Positions 1-10,853 of a stretch of DNA of 64,000 bases are shown one piece after another. A model generated the notes under the pieces. That model worked only from the letters and a program-made list of their open reading frames with translations. It ran no database searches and was not told the DNA's origin. The translations under genes were made by a program, and so were the position numbers. This stretch comes from Ischnura elegans (taxonomy: Eukaryota > Arthropoda > Insecta > Odonata > Coenagrionidae): assembly GCF_921293095.1 (NCBI RefSeq), contig NW_025791721.1, positions 1 through 64,000 on the forward strand. The letters are read 5' to 3'. The stretch's first letter is position 1. Every line of letters starts with the position of its first letter.

Positions 1-1305
1 ACACTCGTCACCGACAATTGCCTTATTTCTCCTATTGTTTTAAAACTTGTCCCACCGAAATCCGCTGGTTTTTCACTGTTTATAGGACATAATATTGTTA
101 TTCATTATTTAGCCTCTGCAATATTTCAGTCACTACAACTGGAATATTTTTTAAACTAATTACTCTAACGCTACGAAACTCGACACTAACGTATGTTTTA
201 CTATTGTTAACGTTTTAAAACGCATCCCGTCAAATCCCTCGGTAATTATGGTTTTTATGAATAATTTTGAGTATGACACATTTAATGTCATTATGTCATA
301 CACACATTGTAACATATTAATTAAACCATTGATTCAATCGCACTGACACTCGTCACCGACAATTGCCTTATCTCTCCTATTGTTTTAAAACTTGTCCCAC
401 CAAAATCCGCTGGTTTTCACTGTCTATAGGACATAATGTTGTTATTCAATATTTAGCCTCTGCAATATTTCAGTCACTTCAACCGGAATATTTTTTAAAC
501 TAATTATTCTAACGCTACGAAACTCGACTCTAACGTATGTTTTACTATTGATAACGTTTTAAAACGTATCCCGTCAAAATCCCTCGGTAATTATGGTTTT
601 TATGAATAATTTTTGAGTGTGACACATTTAATGTCATTTTGTCATACACACATTGTAACATATTAATTCAACCATTGATTCAATCGCACTGACACTCGTC
701 ACCGACAATTGCCTTATTTCTCCTATTGTTTTAAAACTTGTCCCACCGAAATCCGCTGGTTTTCACTGTTTATAGGACATAATGTTGTTATTCATTATTT
801 AGCCTCTGCAATATTTCAGTCACTTCAACCGGAATATTTTTTAAACTAATTACTCTAACGCTACGAAACTCGACACTAACGTATGTTTTACTATTGTTAA
901 CGTTTTAAAACGCATCCCGTCAAAATCCCTCGGTAATTATGGTTTTTATGAATAATTTTGAGTATGACACATTTAATGTCATTATGTCATACACACATTG
1001 TAACATATTAATTCAACCATTGATTCAATCGCACTGACACTCGTCACCGACAATTGCCTTATCTCTCCTATTGTTTTAAAACTTGTCCCACCAGAATCCG
1101 CTGGTTTTCACTGTCTATAGGACATAATGTTGTTATTCAATATTTAGCCTCTGCAATATTCAGTCACTTCAACCGGAATATTTTTTAAACTAATTACTCT
1201 AACGCTACGAAACTCGACACTAATGTATGTTTTACTATTGTTAACGTTTTAGAACGCATCCCGTCAGAATCCCTCGGTAATTATGGTTTTTATGAATAAT
1301 TTTGA
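1..1305. repeat. 345-bp satellite array (end of the preceding array)
   Basis: Direct tandem repeats with a period of 345 bp; about 3.8 copies are visible because the array begins before the window. Copies start near 1, 346, 692 and 1037 and are well over 90 percent alike. Each copy is AT-rich and carries a GTTTTAAAAC-like palindrome and a GACACATTTAATGTC inverted repeat. I see no coding capacity or RNA gene. Confidence 0.95.
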
Positions 1306-3223
1306 TATCACAATTGGAATTTCATTTACTCAGCCACACAAATGTCTGCCGTTCCCTTATCAAAACTATGTTCTTTCACGGATTAACACCAGTTCACTTT
1401 TAAAACGAAGGAAGAGTTAATGCACGTATTCCTGACGAGTTTCATTGCACGACTCATTACAATTTCATTTATATCACATATTATGTAATCTCCAAGCCCT
1501 GATGCCACAACTGCACATATCAACATTCCCCCAATCATCATTCTATTCCCAAACTATCGCCATGGACTAACGCTTCCATTGATACACTTCCTAAAACGCA
1601 TACTCCAGTCAAGTTTTACAATTTCCGAACATCAAATAGCAATGTTATTCTGCATAATGCCCCGACAATTAAGACTTGTTTTCAAATTGCAAACTTCACC
1701 TATCATGATATCTCTCCTTGGGTATCGATTTCCATCACATACCTTTTCAAATGCTAAGAAAGGTAAACCACTTATTCCTGACCAGTTTAATTGCATAAAA
1801 CAAACTAATTTCCATAATGACACAGTTTGTGTACTCTCGAAGCGTTGACAACATAACAGCTCATTCCAACATTTAACCATGAAAATTATATTTCCCTAAC
1901 GACGCCCAGCCTTTAACTAATAACATGATCAGTAATTTATGGAAAGAATTAATGTATGAATTCACTGCATTACGCCCCACATTTCCCTATCGTTTGCCTT
2001 TCTTATCAGCAAACTCCTACACATCGGCCAACTTCAGCCTGAACAAACAAATGATGTATTGGTTGTATTTGCAATGCAACGACATAATTACCACATTCAC
2101 ATGAAAGTATGCACTACCAATTTCTTCGCGTTAACACATTTTCTCAGTCACACGCAATAACGGATTTATTTTCCGAATTTTTCCTCTGTCGCCTTCCAAC
2201 ACTTCACTTTGCGCCGCCTTTCTTCTACCATACATTTCACAAACACGGGGACAACATCGACACGGGGACTTCACTTGCACATTAGGGAACACTTGTCACA
2301 GTGTTTGCGACGAGTACCACTTCCACATTGCGTTTTAATACCTACAATTTTTACTCAAATTCCGTGAGGTTCTTGCGTGATGCAAGAATCCTAGCCGATA
2401 GTTCCGCAACTGCCACTAGGGCGCACCACCTCCCGAGACACGGTTCCGTGAAACGGCAGGCGATGAGTCCAGCATACGATACAATGTATTATACCATCCG
2501 AGAATGCCACGTTTAACCAAGAAATGTAACTAATTCCACGTCAATGAGTGCTGCGCTGTCATTACCCGTACGCCTGTGTTGTTGATTCTCGTCTTGCCTC
2601 GTTGCCAAGGTAATGGCGTATTGTTGATCGAGCATCGAAATTTCGTGCTTTCGCGAAACGTACCGTGGGATGGTTAGGGAGATGTACCGTTGAACATCGA
2701 TGGTATGATAACAATCTTCAAACCTTATCTTTTCTGAAAATGACCGTTATTAATTACTTGGGTAGTTTTAAACTATTTTTAATAATTCAATGAAAAACCC
2801 TCTGCACGCCATCTCCCAATGGACACCGGGAAGCGGAAGCCGATTTCCATGCCTTTAGAGTATGTAATCCCGCTGTGATAACCGAGGATCGAAGGAAAAT
2901 GTCGCGTGGCATGCAAATTAAAATTATTCCCAAACCTATTTCTCTCATTCACCACATATCGGAGTCAACGAAACTCTCGCATTAGGGAATAAATTCGAGG
3001 AAGTGATTGCAGTAATGACTGAAAATGGATTTTTCCCAAAGCCTTTCCTCTCCAACGCTACGTTAATGTCACTCTTGAAACACGCGAATAAAATATGTAG
3101 AAAATATTTCACATAGTGACCTTTCTTTCTCAAAAGAAATTTTCGCGGCATATTCCGGCTCTGCATTGCTCGCGGTAGGTGATTGAAAATATTTTTTTAA
3201 ACAAGTTCAAGAATAAAAGTAAT
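1306..3223. other. Long spacer segment, no gene recognised (unit 1)
   Basis: AT-rich intergenic DNA between the satellite array and the variant 5S copy. Short frames occur on both strands but resemble no protein family and have no coding character. Nothing else is recognised. The same sequence recurs at 39020-40938 in unit 2 and begins again after 63275. Confidence 0.7.
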
Positions 3224-3341
3224 GCCAACAGCACCCGGTATTCCCAGGCGGTCACCCGTCCAAGTACTATCCGGGCCCTACGTAGTTTAACTTCGGTGAT
3301 CGAACGAGAACCGGTGAATTGTACGTGGTATGGCCGTTGGC
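3224..3341 (-). rRNA. 5S rRNA variant copy 1, possible pseudogene (unit 1)
   Basis: A 118-nt 5S rRNA sequence on the minus strand, starting GCCAACGGCCATACCACG and ending CTGTTGGC, with a T-run pol III terminator just downstream (minus-strand CTTTTATTC). It differs from the canonical 5S copy of the same unit at 10 of 118 positions (about 20, 21, 25, 39, 56, 58, 63, 84, 102, 118). Three of these changes (56, 58, 63) fall in the box A part of the internal control region, which is very conserved in metazoan 5S genes. It may be a silent variant, a pseudogene or a specialised 5S type. No retrotransposon has entered it. Confidence 0.85.
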
Positions 3342-5452
3342 GAGTACATGACCGAATCCTCAAAAAGTTATCATGACTTGAGAATCGAAGGAAGATCTGG
3401 TTTCTTCGCGGTTGTATCTGCTTTTGTTTCTGTTGAATAGTTACCATTTCCAGACAACAGTCCCTTGATGCTTAAGCAATTCTCAATTCCGTTATATCTT
3501 TTGGTCCATCTTTGAAAATGTGTTTATGAAAAATGTCTTTCGTAACGGTGTGCTTTTTGGTGTAATGGCGATTCGTTTCAGCTTTAATCCATTGTTAAAT
3601 GTCGCCTGTTGTTGTTTCGACTGTTTAATGATCGATGTAACGCAAGGGATGCATTTACTTCTTCAAAGAAATTTTCTGGCAAAAGAGGATTATGTAATGC
3701 GTAACGAGGGAATTAATTTGAGAAAGATAATTCTTGTCGTTCCAATTTCTTCATCAACATTTTCCGGACTTGACGGTGTTATGCTCTTTGTTGGTTAAGC
3801 AACGTGTAAAAAATCGTTTTCACCATTCTTGGAACATAATGTTTAAACCCTACATTCATACATTTTTCTTTATGTCATTTATCTATCTCCCAATGCCAAC
3901 ACACTGCCACGGAGACAGGAATTCGTGGTTATACTCCAAGTTATATTACGGATTGGAAGTTGTTATCCTTCCTCGCTTATCGTGCTTCACTCTTTTTCCC
4001 AATTGCGATTATGAGGTGGCATTACTGCCCCTGTGATGCGAACCGATTTCGTAACATTTACGTGGAGGAATGACGAACGATACTGCGCCCCTTCAAAAAC
4101 TCTGTCCGTTGGCAGGGAGCCGACCTCGATTCAAAGTTCTCCCCTACCGACAGTTGCTTACGTCACACGCTGCCGCTTCTCGGTCGGGGAGACGTACCTT
4201 CCCCCACCACCATTTCCGACCGTGGGAACAAGAGTCCCCTTCATGTTCCCATACAGGCGGGCGACTGGCATTTGCTTTCGTGAAACGTATGCCCGACGGA
4301 AATATTTCCAACCCTAAAATTTCACTTGCGCTATGGAAATACTTCATTGGACGTGTACACCGATCATTGATTGATAAATTCCTCGACATGACTATTGCGT
4401 GAAAGTAATGAAAGTGTACTGTTGACGAGGGAACGTTATACATTGAGCGTTTTTTTTTTCAAGTATTACACGTTATCTCGAAGCCTTGCAAAACCCTACT
4501 TCCATTAATGGCAGTCGATTACCTTTCCACATTTTTAATGGTGCTATGCCATGAAAGTATGTGTTGCTGTCATTGGAGTGATTATCCTCGCGTGCAAGTC
4601 TTTCGATACGGCAGGTATTGAATGATGCCATGAATAGAAAACACTTACTCACTTTTTACGTCGACGGGAAACAAACGAAGGAGGCCATTGCGTCTTTTGA
4701 AAAATTCGCCCCTTGGAACTTCTTTTTTTCTTCCCGGCGTCCCCTGCCCCACTCGCTGCGTTTAGGTTCGTGGTGGGGGAACCCGTCCCCCACCACCCGG
4801 ATCCAAGCGTGGGAACTACCCCACACACGGGTTCCCAGGAAAGTTGTCTTCGTTGACCCAAGAATTTCCCCACCCCCGGATTCTTTCCACGTGGCGGAAC
4901 CTCGCACGAAGAGACAGTGCGTTACAAAAAATTTGTGGACGAATAAAACTTTGAAACGGTATGGAGGGAAATGTTTATAACTGACTGCACGAAATGGATT
5001 ACGTCGCACTGGTTTTTTCTGAAACAGTCTTCATTAATGAATTAGAGAATGAGGGATACAAATACATCTTCCAATAAGGACGCTGAATAATCCGATTCGC
5101 CAAGTAATACTTTCCAACTGCAACGAAAGAAAATGCTCGTGACGAGGGAGCATAATTTTAGACGATTCCGGCATTTAACGCGACTCCGGTGTATATGGAA
5201 AAGGTGTTTGCGATATTCCGTGTCCACCACGGCTAAAAATTTATTTCAAAGTCACGGGGGACTGCATTGGGAATGATGCATCACATTTTAGAATTTTCTT
5301 TCATTCCCGTGATTTAATGAAGGGGAAAATAGGCGCTCTGGGATTTTCTCACCCGCGCGGTTACCCGAAGGAATGTTTCTTATTTCAGTAGCCGCCTTTC
5401 CGTCGGCCGATGTGCGCAGAGAAAGTCTGTGAATCGCCGGGAGAAGCACGCC
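3342..5452. other. Spacer with GC-rich stretches, no gene recognised (unit 1)
   Basis: The part next to the 5S copy (to about 3800) is a diverged duplicate of about 12475-12990. Around 4185-4260 and 4735-4880 the sequence becomes GC-rich with short inverted repeats, for example GGTGGGGGAACCC facing CCCCCACC near 4770-4796. Frames of up to 120 codons arise there from composition and match no family I know. The unit 2 copy is 41057-43167. Confidence 0.65.
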
Positions 5453-5467
5453 GCACCATCTAGCGGC
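5453..5467. promoter_or_regulatory. CTCF-like motif 1 (unit 1)
   Basis: GCACCATCTAGCGGC, the first of four matches per unit to the pattern GC(A/G)CCATCTA(G/T)(C/T)GGC. It resembles the GCGCC...CTAG/TGG core of CTCF-type insulator motifs. Binding is inferred, not shown. Confidence 0.45.
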
Positions 5468-5915
5468 GGCGGCGGAACCATACTCGGACAGTTCGCAGCC
5501 AAGTGCGAAATAGGCGACCAGCTAGTTATTAGTTAATTTATGGTATATTAATACGAGACTTAGTCATTCACTAGTAACCGAAGAAGGGGAGAATATCAAT
5601 AACATTCTCGCTTTTTCTGCATTTCCCTTGCAAACCATTCCTAATTAACATGCTGAAGTAACACAATGGCAAGAATGGTTTCCAATGCAGTGCACGAAAA
5701 AAAATTATGTTAGAATTATGGAGTTATGACTAAATTTATCAAAGTTTTCGGTTCACGAGGGACATCAAAATATTCGGTAGAAATCAGCAAACGATTTGGA
5801 TAAAGTGTATGAAATTGGATTGCTATTTGTCAACTTACAGGCCACAGAATTTTTTTTCCCGTGTCTTATATGTCTTCGGGAGGCAATTTATATTAAGCAG
5901 ACAACATTCCCCTAT

Positions 5916-6119
5916 TATTCATGGTTAAATAAAAAACACAGTACTATTCCACAACCTTATATTTTTGCAGTCTACTAGTTTCAACGTTACAACGTCATTA
6001 TCAAGACTAACTTTTAAAGTAATGTTAGTCTTGATAATGACGTTGTAACGTTGAAACTAGTAGACTGCAAAAATATAAGGTTGTGGAATAGTACTGTGTT
6101 TTTTATTTAACCATGAATA
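5916..6119. mobile_element. Foldback element (unit 1), MITE-like
   Basis: Two inverted arms of 96 nt (5916-6011 and 6024-6119) are complementary throughout and separated by a 12-nt AT-rich centre. The outer ends read TATTCATGGTTAAAT and its complement. No coding capacity is present. A nearly loopless inverted repeat of this size fits a foldback transposon or MITE remnant; a transcript would form a long hairpin. I could not identify a target-site duplication with confidence. Confidence 0.75.
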
Positions 6120-7789
6120 TCTCATCGTTCCACCAAGTAACGCCTAAATCTGTTGATTATATTCCCCTATTAATAAAAATTAGCAGTAGTTGCAAGAAGT
6201 GGCATTTTTGATAAGCGAATTCCATGATTTTCCACCGTTGGTTGCTATGTTACGTCGCACGTAATGTTGAAAGAATTAGCGACGCAAAGTTTCCATTATT
6301 TGCTGTACTCGCGTTACGTCTTGCATTGAAATGTTTATGTGTAGCAAACAGCCAACAGGAAACCAAATTACTTCGTTACTAAGGGTAACTATATCGTTCA
6401 GCGCTCAAGCGAAACTGCTCAATGTCACGAAAAGCTTTCCAAATAATTAAGTTATGATTTGAAAATCATTGTGGAAGAGACGAGTGTGTTCATTAACATA
6501 TTTCACAAGGCAGACGGCACGGATATTTATTGCTACGGATTAACTCGTTCCGTGCGTTTTAATAGAATGTAGAGAAATGTGGATTGCCTATTCATAAGAT
6601 ATTAATTAATCGGTTCCCTCCCTTTACTGACTAAATGTACGGCTATACTCCGAAACTCTGCGAACTCCTCTCGTGTACTGCGAATATGTACAACTATGGG
6701 AGTTCCGTTTAAGGATAAGTCGTTGACAATGGCAGACAGTAACGATATTACTTATTGATAAGAGGAAGGATATTTGACGTATGTAGGGTGCAATCGAGGA
6801 AGGAAAGTAGACCTGGCTAATCACGAGACATAATTTATTCGGATAAGGAAATTCTTCGATCGCTCGCGAAATAATGTAATTTCCGCTTCACTCCAATGGC
6901 TGGAGAACGATTGTCATTAACCGTGGCATGCGAAAATGTAGTAAGAACTTACGGTACCGTTAGGGAATATGTAAAATTGAATCGTGGACAACTGCGAGCA
7001 GCAACTCGGACACGAAACATTTTCAGAGTAGGAAGGAACGGTAACTAACAATTAAATCGCTCACTGCATTCGTCGCGGAATCAATATGCTAATGAAATGG
7101 TCCGGTATTCACGGCTTATGAATGAATCACTTCTAATCACCTATGGTATAACCGAGCCGAGTTCTTTCCCCGCTTATCCGTGTTATCGCGTTTTCTCTTT
7201 CCGTACTGCGATCGTGAACCCACTCTTGTCATAAGGACACTGCGCGATGTGTCATCGAGAGCACACACAATGCCATGCGATGGTAAAGTTCCTCGTCTCG
7301 CGACGAGCACCTACGGCCGAGATGTTCTCTGCCTCGCGGCCCCCTGCCCTGCACCCGCGATGCCGAGAATCGTCAGCCGCACGGAGTGTATTCCTGCCTT
7401 GAGTCGAAGCGGTCCGCTCCCTTCGATCGCCGAAATGAAATGGAAATCGCGGGCGGAGGAAAGACACCGCTTGACAGTCGTCACTTCACTGGCAGATGAT
7501 CATTTACGAGGCGGTCGTGTTCCGATCATGTACATTTAAACGATACTGTGTTTGATGAATGGATTATTTACAGATATTCCGTGCTTCGCGTCGTTGGAAT
7601 ACAGTGTGGTGTTTCATTGTTGTAAATGACAACATTTGTTTTCCGCATTTCACGACAATTGACCGCGGATGAGTCGATAAATCATTCATCATGGCTAGCG
7701 TTCACATATTTGCGACGAGTCGCAATCCGGGAAAGAAATCCCACCGAGAGACGATATTTCAAATTCCGCTCTGGACGTCCACGGCGAGC
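6120..7789. other. Spacer, no gene recognised (unit 1)
   Basis: AT-rich, with a GC-richer patch at about 7240-7520. A segment with GAGTCGAAGCGGTCCGCT at about 7398 is echoed by GAGTCGAAGTGGTCCGCT at about 11747, evidence of old internal duplication. The 119-codon plus-strand frame here matches no family I recognise and is not annotated. The unit 2 copy is 43835-45504. Confidence 0.6.
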
Positions 7790-8930
7790 GACTGCGAAAA
7801 GGCCCCCTGCGCCATCTATTGGCGGAATCTGAATTACTACTTGATCACTCTTGCAGCGGTAGCTGTCGTGAGAAGACGACGCGAATAATTATTAACAGTT
7901 ATAATTAGTCCATGTTTATCAGCGGTTACTCACATAACGCCGGTTATGTAGTGTTCTTTGTGACGCACAGCAAACGCGAGGAAATGAGTGAAAGTGTCTG
8001 TGTCGAAGGATGTATAGGAAAAGTGAGTGAAGTGCACGAGAATCAATAGTGTGATGACAACAGCGATTCTGATAGCCGTGCAGGTGAATACTGTGATCCA
8101 CAACCAGCGAGCCGAGTAAGTACGCTATTACTTATTTAAACACTTTTCACGCTCGTATTCGTCGACTGTGTTGTTCCTTGCGTTTCTCTTTTGTGTGGAA
8201 AAGTAAACTGTGTAGTGATTAATTCACTGTTTGACGATGATGACGGTTGATTGATCCCAACGTGTAATTGTGTATCCTAAGAAAACCGAAATTATTCGTG
8301 GCGTCCTTAATTGTTACGAGTTGAGTGAATCGCGGCTTAATTTAAAATTGTTTGCCTTTCTTTGTTCCAAGAAGTTGATGGTTTTCCCTTGCACTTTGTA
8401 TCTTAGGCACTGTGCACTGTTTGAAATGTTGACGAAAGAGTGGAAGGAAGAATATTTTTCGCTAATGTTTTCCTTAGCAACGGATTGCTGGTTTCACATT
8501 AGTGAATACGGAATAATTAAATGGAAGTGTTTAGCGTGTTATATCGTCGTCCTTAAATTTGCATGAGTGAAGTGATGTTAATTGCCAGATCTTGATTAGT
8601 AATACGTGTCAATGCTAAGTCTAGTAAGTGCAATGAAAGAACAATTAACGATGTTGACGATTACACGTCCCATTCCTACCGTCAGGCGTCTTTGGTTATT
8701 CTTAACGTTCCTTTCGTGGGAATGTAATTCCTTTTGTGCTATTTCATTTTCTCTTGGCAGCGGAATAACGTAAATAATTAGGGCAGGGATATTATAACGT
8801 AAATAATTAGGGCAGTTTTATGGTAAGCTGTGATAACTTAACATGTGATTTTAAAAGCGAACTGTTAGCATAACGGAGCCCAAGGAATGTTATCGGACGT
8901 AGTAGAGGAATTACTTTTCAAACGTCAAAG
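7790..8930. repeat. Spacer duplication, copy A (unit 1)
   Basis: This roughly 1.1-kb segment is paralogous to 9400-10460. Both carry a CTCF-like motif near the start, then a shared CATAACGCCGGTT block, a GAGCCGAGTAAGTACGCT block and closely similar downstream text. The frames that translate alike in both copies are not ATG-started genes. They only show that the two segments share ancestry. Two tandem copies of ATAACGTAAATAATTAGGGC occur near 8765-8815. The unit 2 copy is about 45505-46645. Confidence 0.8.
7809..7823. promoter_or_regulatory. CTCF-like motif 2 (unit 1)
   Basis: GCGCCATCTATTGGC. It is preceded, as at motifs 3 and 4, by a GACTGC...CCC stretch about 10-30 bp upstream, so conservation extends beyond the core. 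Confidence 0.45.
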
Positions 8931-9399
8931 GCAAACTCACAAACATTTCCCAGATTGTACTGCCTCTTTCAGTAATTCCTGATTGCTACATCATTTTCTT
9001 CGCCATACGAATGTTAACAGTGACATCCGTACTTGATATATTGGTTTAAAATCGCTTGGAAATCGTCGAAAACCACGTAAGACTCTGCATCATGAGGTAC
9101 GTTTTGGTGGATATTTTGAGGTACAAGAGTACTCTATATTCCAATTATGCAAATGTTCACCACATTGCGCTTGAATCTTGGCTTAATTTACGAAATTATA
9201 TGCGACTTTAAGGCGGGGATTTGGTCGTTCGACGTGCCATTGTTGTGGAGAACATTAATAGTTCACGACAATTGACAATCGATGGTTCATTAGGTATGGC
9301 AAGGATTCGCATATTGCCGCTGCGTTGCGAATAATTATCCCAATTGCTTTCCCACGCGCGATTCCTAATTCCCAACAGCGATGCGCGCAGTGGACTGCT

Positions 9400-10462
9400 G
9401 GAGGTTCCCCCCGCACCATCTAGCGGCCGAATCTGTATTACCACTCGATCGCTCTTGCTGCGGCAGCTGCAGTGAGAAGACGTCGCGAGTAACTAATATC
9501 AGTGATAATTGTATAATGTTTATCAGCTGTAACTGACATAACGCCGGTTCTGTAGTGTTCTTTGTGACGCTTGGCAATCGTGAGGAAAGGATTGAAAGTG
9601 TCTGTGTCGCTGGATGCATAGGAAAAGTTAGTGAAATGAACGGGAATGAAGTGTGTTGACAACAGCGATTGTGATCTACAGCCGAAGAGCCGAGTAAGTA
9701 CGCTGTTACTTATTTTTCCACTTTTTACATTCATAATCGTTGTCTGTGTTATTCCTTGGCTTTCTCTTTTGTGTAGAAAAGTGAACTGTGATGTGATTAA
9801 TACACTGTTTGACGATGATGACGGTTGATTGATCCCAGCGTTTAATTGTGCATCTTAAGAAAACAGAAATTAGTCGTGGCGTCCTTAATTGTTACAAGTT
9901 GAGTGAATCGTGGCATAATTTAAAAGTGTTTGCCTTTGAATGTGCTAAGACGTTGATGGTTTTCCCTTGCACTTTGTATCTTAGGCACTGTGCACTGTTT
10001 GAAATGTTGACGAAGGAGTTGAAGGAAGAATATTTTTCGCGAATTCCTTAGCAACGGATTGTTTGGTGTCACAAGATTTATTACGGAATATTTTAATGGA
10101 AGTGTTTGCGGTGTTACATCGTGGTCGTATACTCTGTATGTGTGAAGTTATGTACATTGGCAGATCCGGATTAATAATAAGTGTAATGCTATGTATTTGG
10201 ACTGCTGTTATGAAAGCAGTCAGCGATATGGAATAGTGCACACCGCATTTCCACTGTCAGCCGGCGTTGATTATTGTTAACGTTCCTTTCGTCCGAATAT
10301 AATTCCTTGTGTGATATTTCATAACGTCTTGGCAGCGGAACTACTAAATTATTTGGAGCAACGATAACATTTTATGGTAATGCTGTGTTAAGTTGACATG
10401 TGACTTGAAAAGCGTAGTGTTACCATCACGGAGGCCAAAAGAATTTTATCGGATATGGAAAA
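9400..10462. repeat. Spacer duplication, copy B (unit 1)
   Basis: Paralogue of 7790-8930. Its last 386 bp (10077-10462) are directly duplicated again at 10468-10853. The unit 2 copy is about 47115-48177. No gene recognised. Confidence 0.8.
9413..9427. promoter_or_regulatory. CTCF-like motif 3 (unit 1)
   Basis: GCACCATCTAGCGGC with an upstream GGACTGCTGGAGG stretch. It lies in the second copy of a diverged 1-kb spacer duplication whose first copy carries motif 2. Confidence 0.45.
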
Positions 10463-10853
10463 CAAAATTTATTACGGAATATTTTAATGGAAGTGTTTGC
10501 GGTGTTACATCGTGGTCGTATACTCTGTATGTGTGAAGTTATGTACATTGGCGGATCCGGATTAATAATAAGTGTAATGCTATGTATTTGGACTGCTGTT
10601 ATGAAAGCAGTCAGCGATATCGAATAGTGCACACCGCATTTCCACTGTCAGCCGGCGTTGATTATTGTTAACGTTCCTTTCGTCCGAATATAATTCCTTG
10701 TGTGATATTTCATAACTTCTTGGCAGCGGAACTACTAAATTATTTGGAGCAACGATAACATTTTATGGTAATGCTGTGTTAAGTTAACATGTGACTTGAA
10801 AAGCGTAGTATTAGCATCACGGAGGCCAAAAGAATTTTATCGGATATAGAAAA
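10077..10853. repeat. 391-bp direct repeat, two copies (unit 1)
   Basis: Copies at 10077-10462 and 10468-10853 differ at only a few positions, for example AGATCC against GGATCC near 10165 and 10556. This is much younger than the 1-kb duplication that contains it. The unit 2 equivalent is about 47792-48568. Confidence 0.9.

Noticed and set aside
4033-4980. Frames of 94-120 codons in the GC-rich spacer
   Set aside because: They overlap on both strands, match no family and coincide with inverted-repeat, G/C-run sequence.
8270-8566. 98-codon frame similar to one at 9848-10051
   Set aside because: The similarity reflects the spacer duplication. The starts are GTG, lengths differ and indels break the frame; no sign of coding selection.
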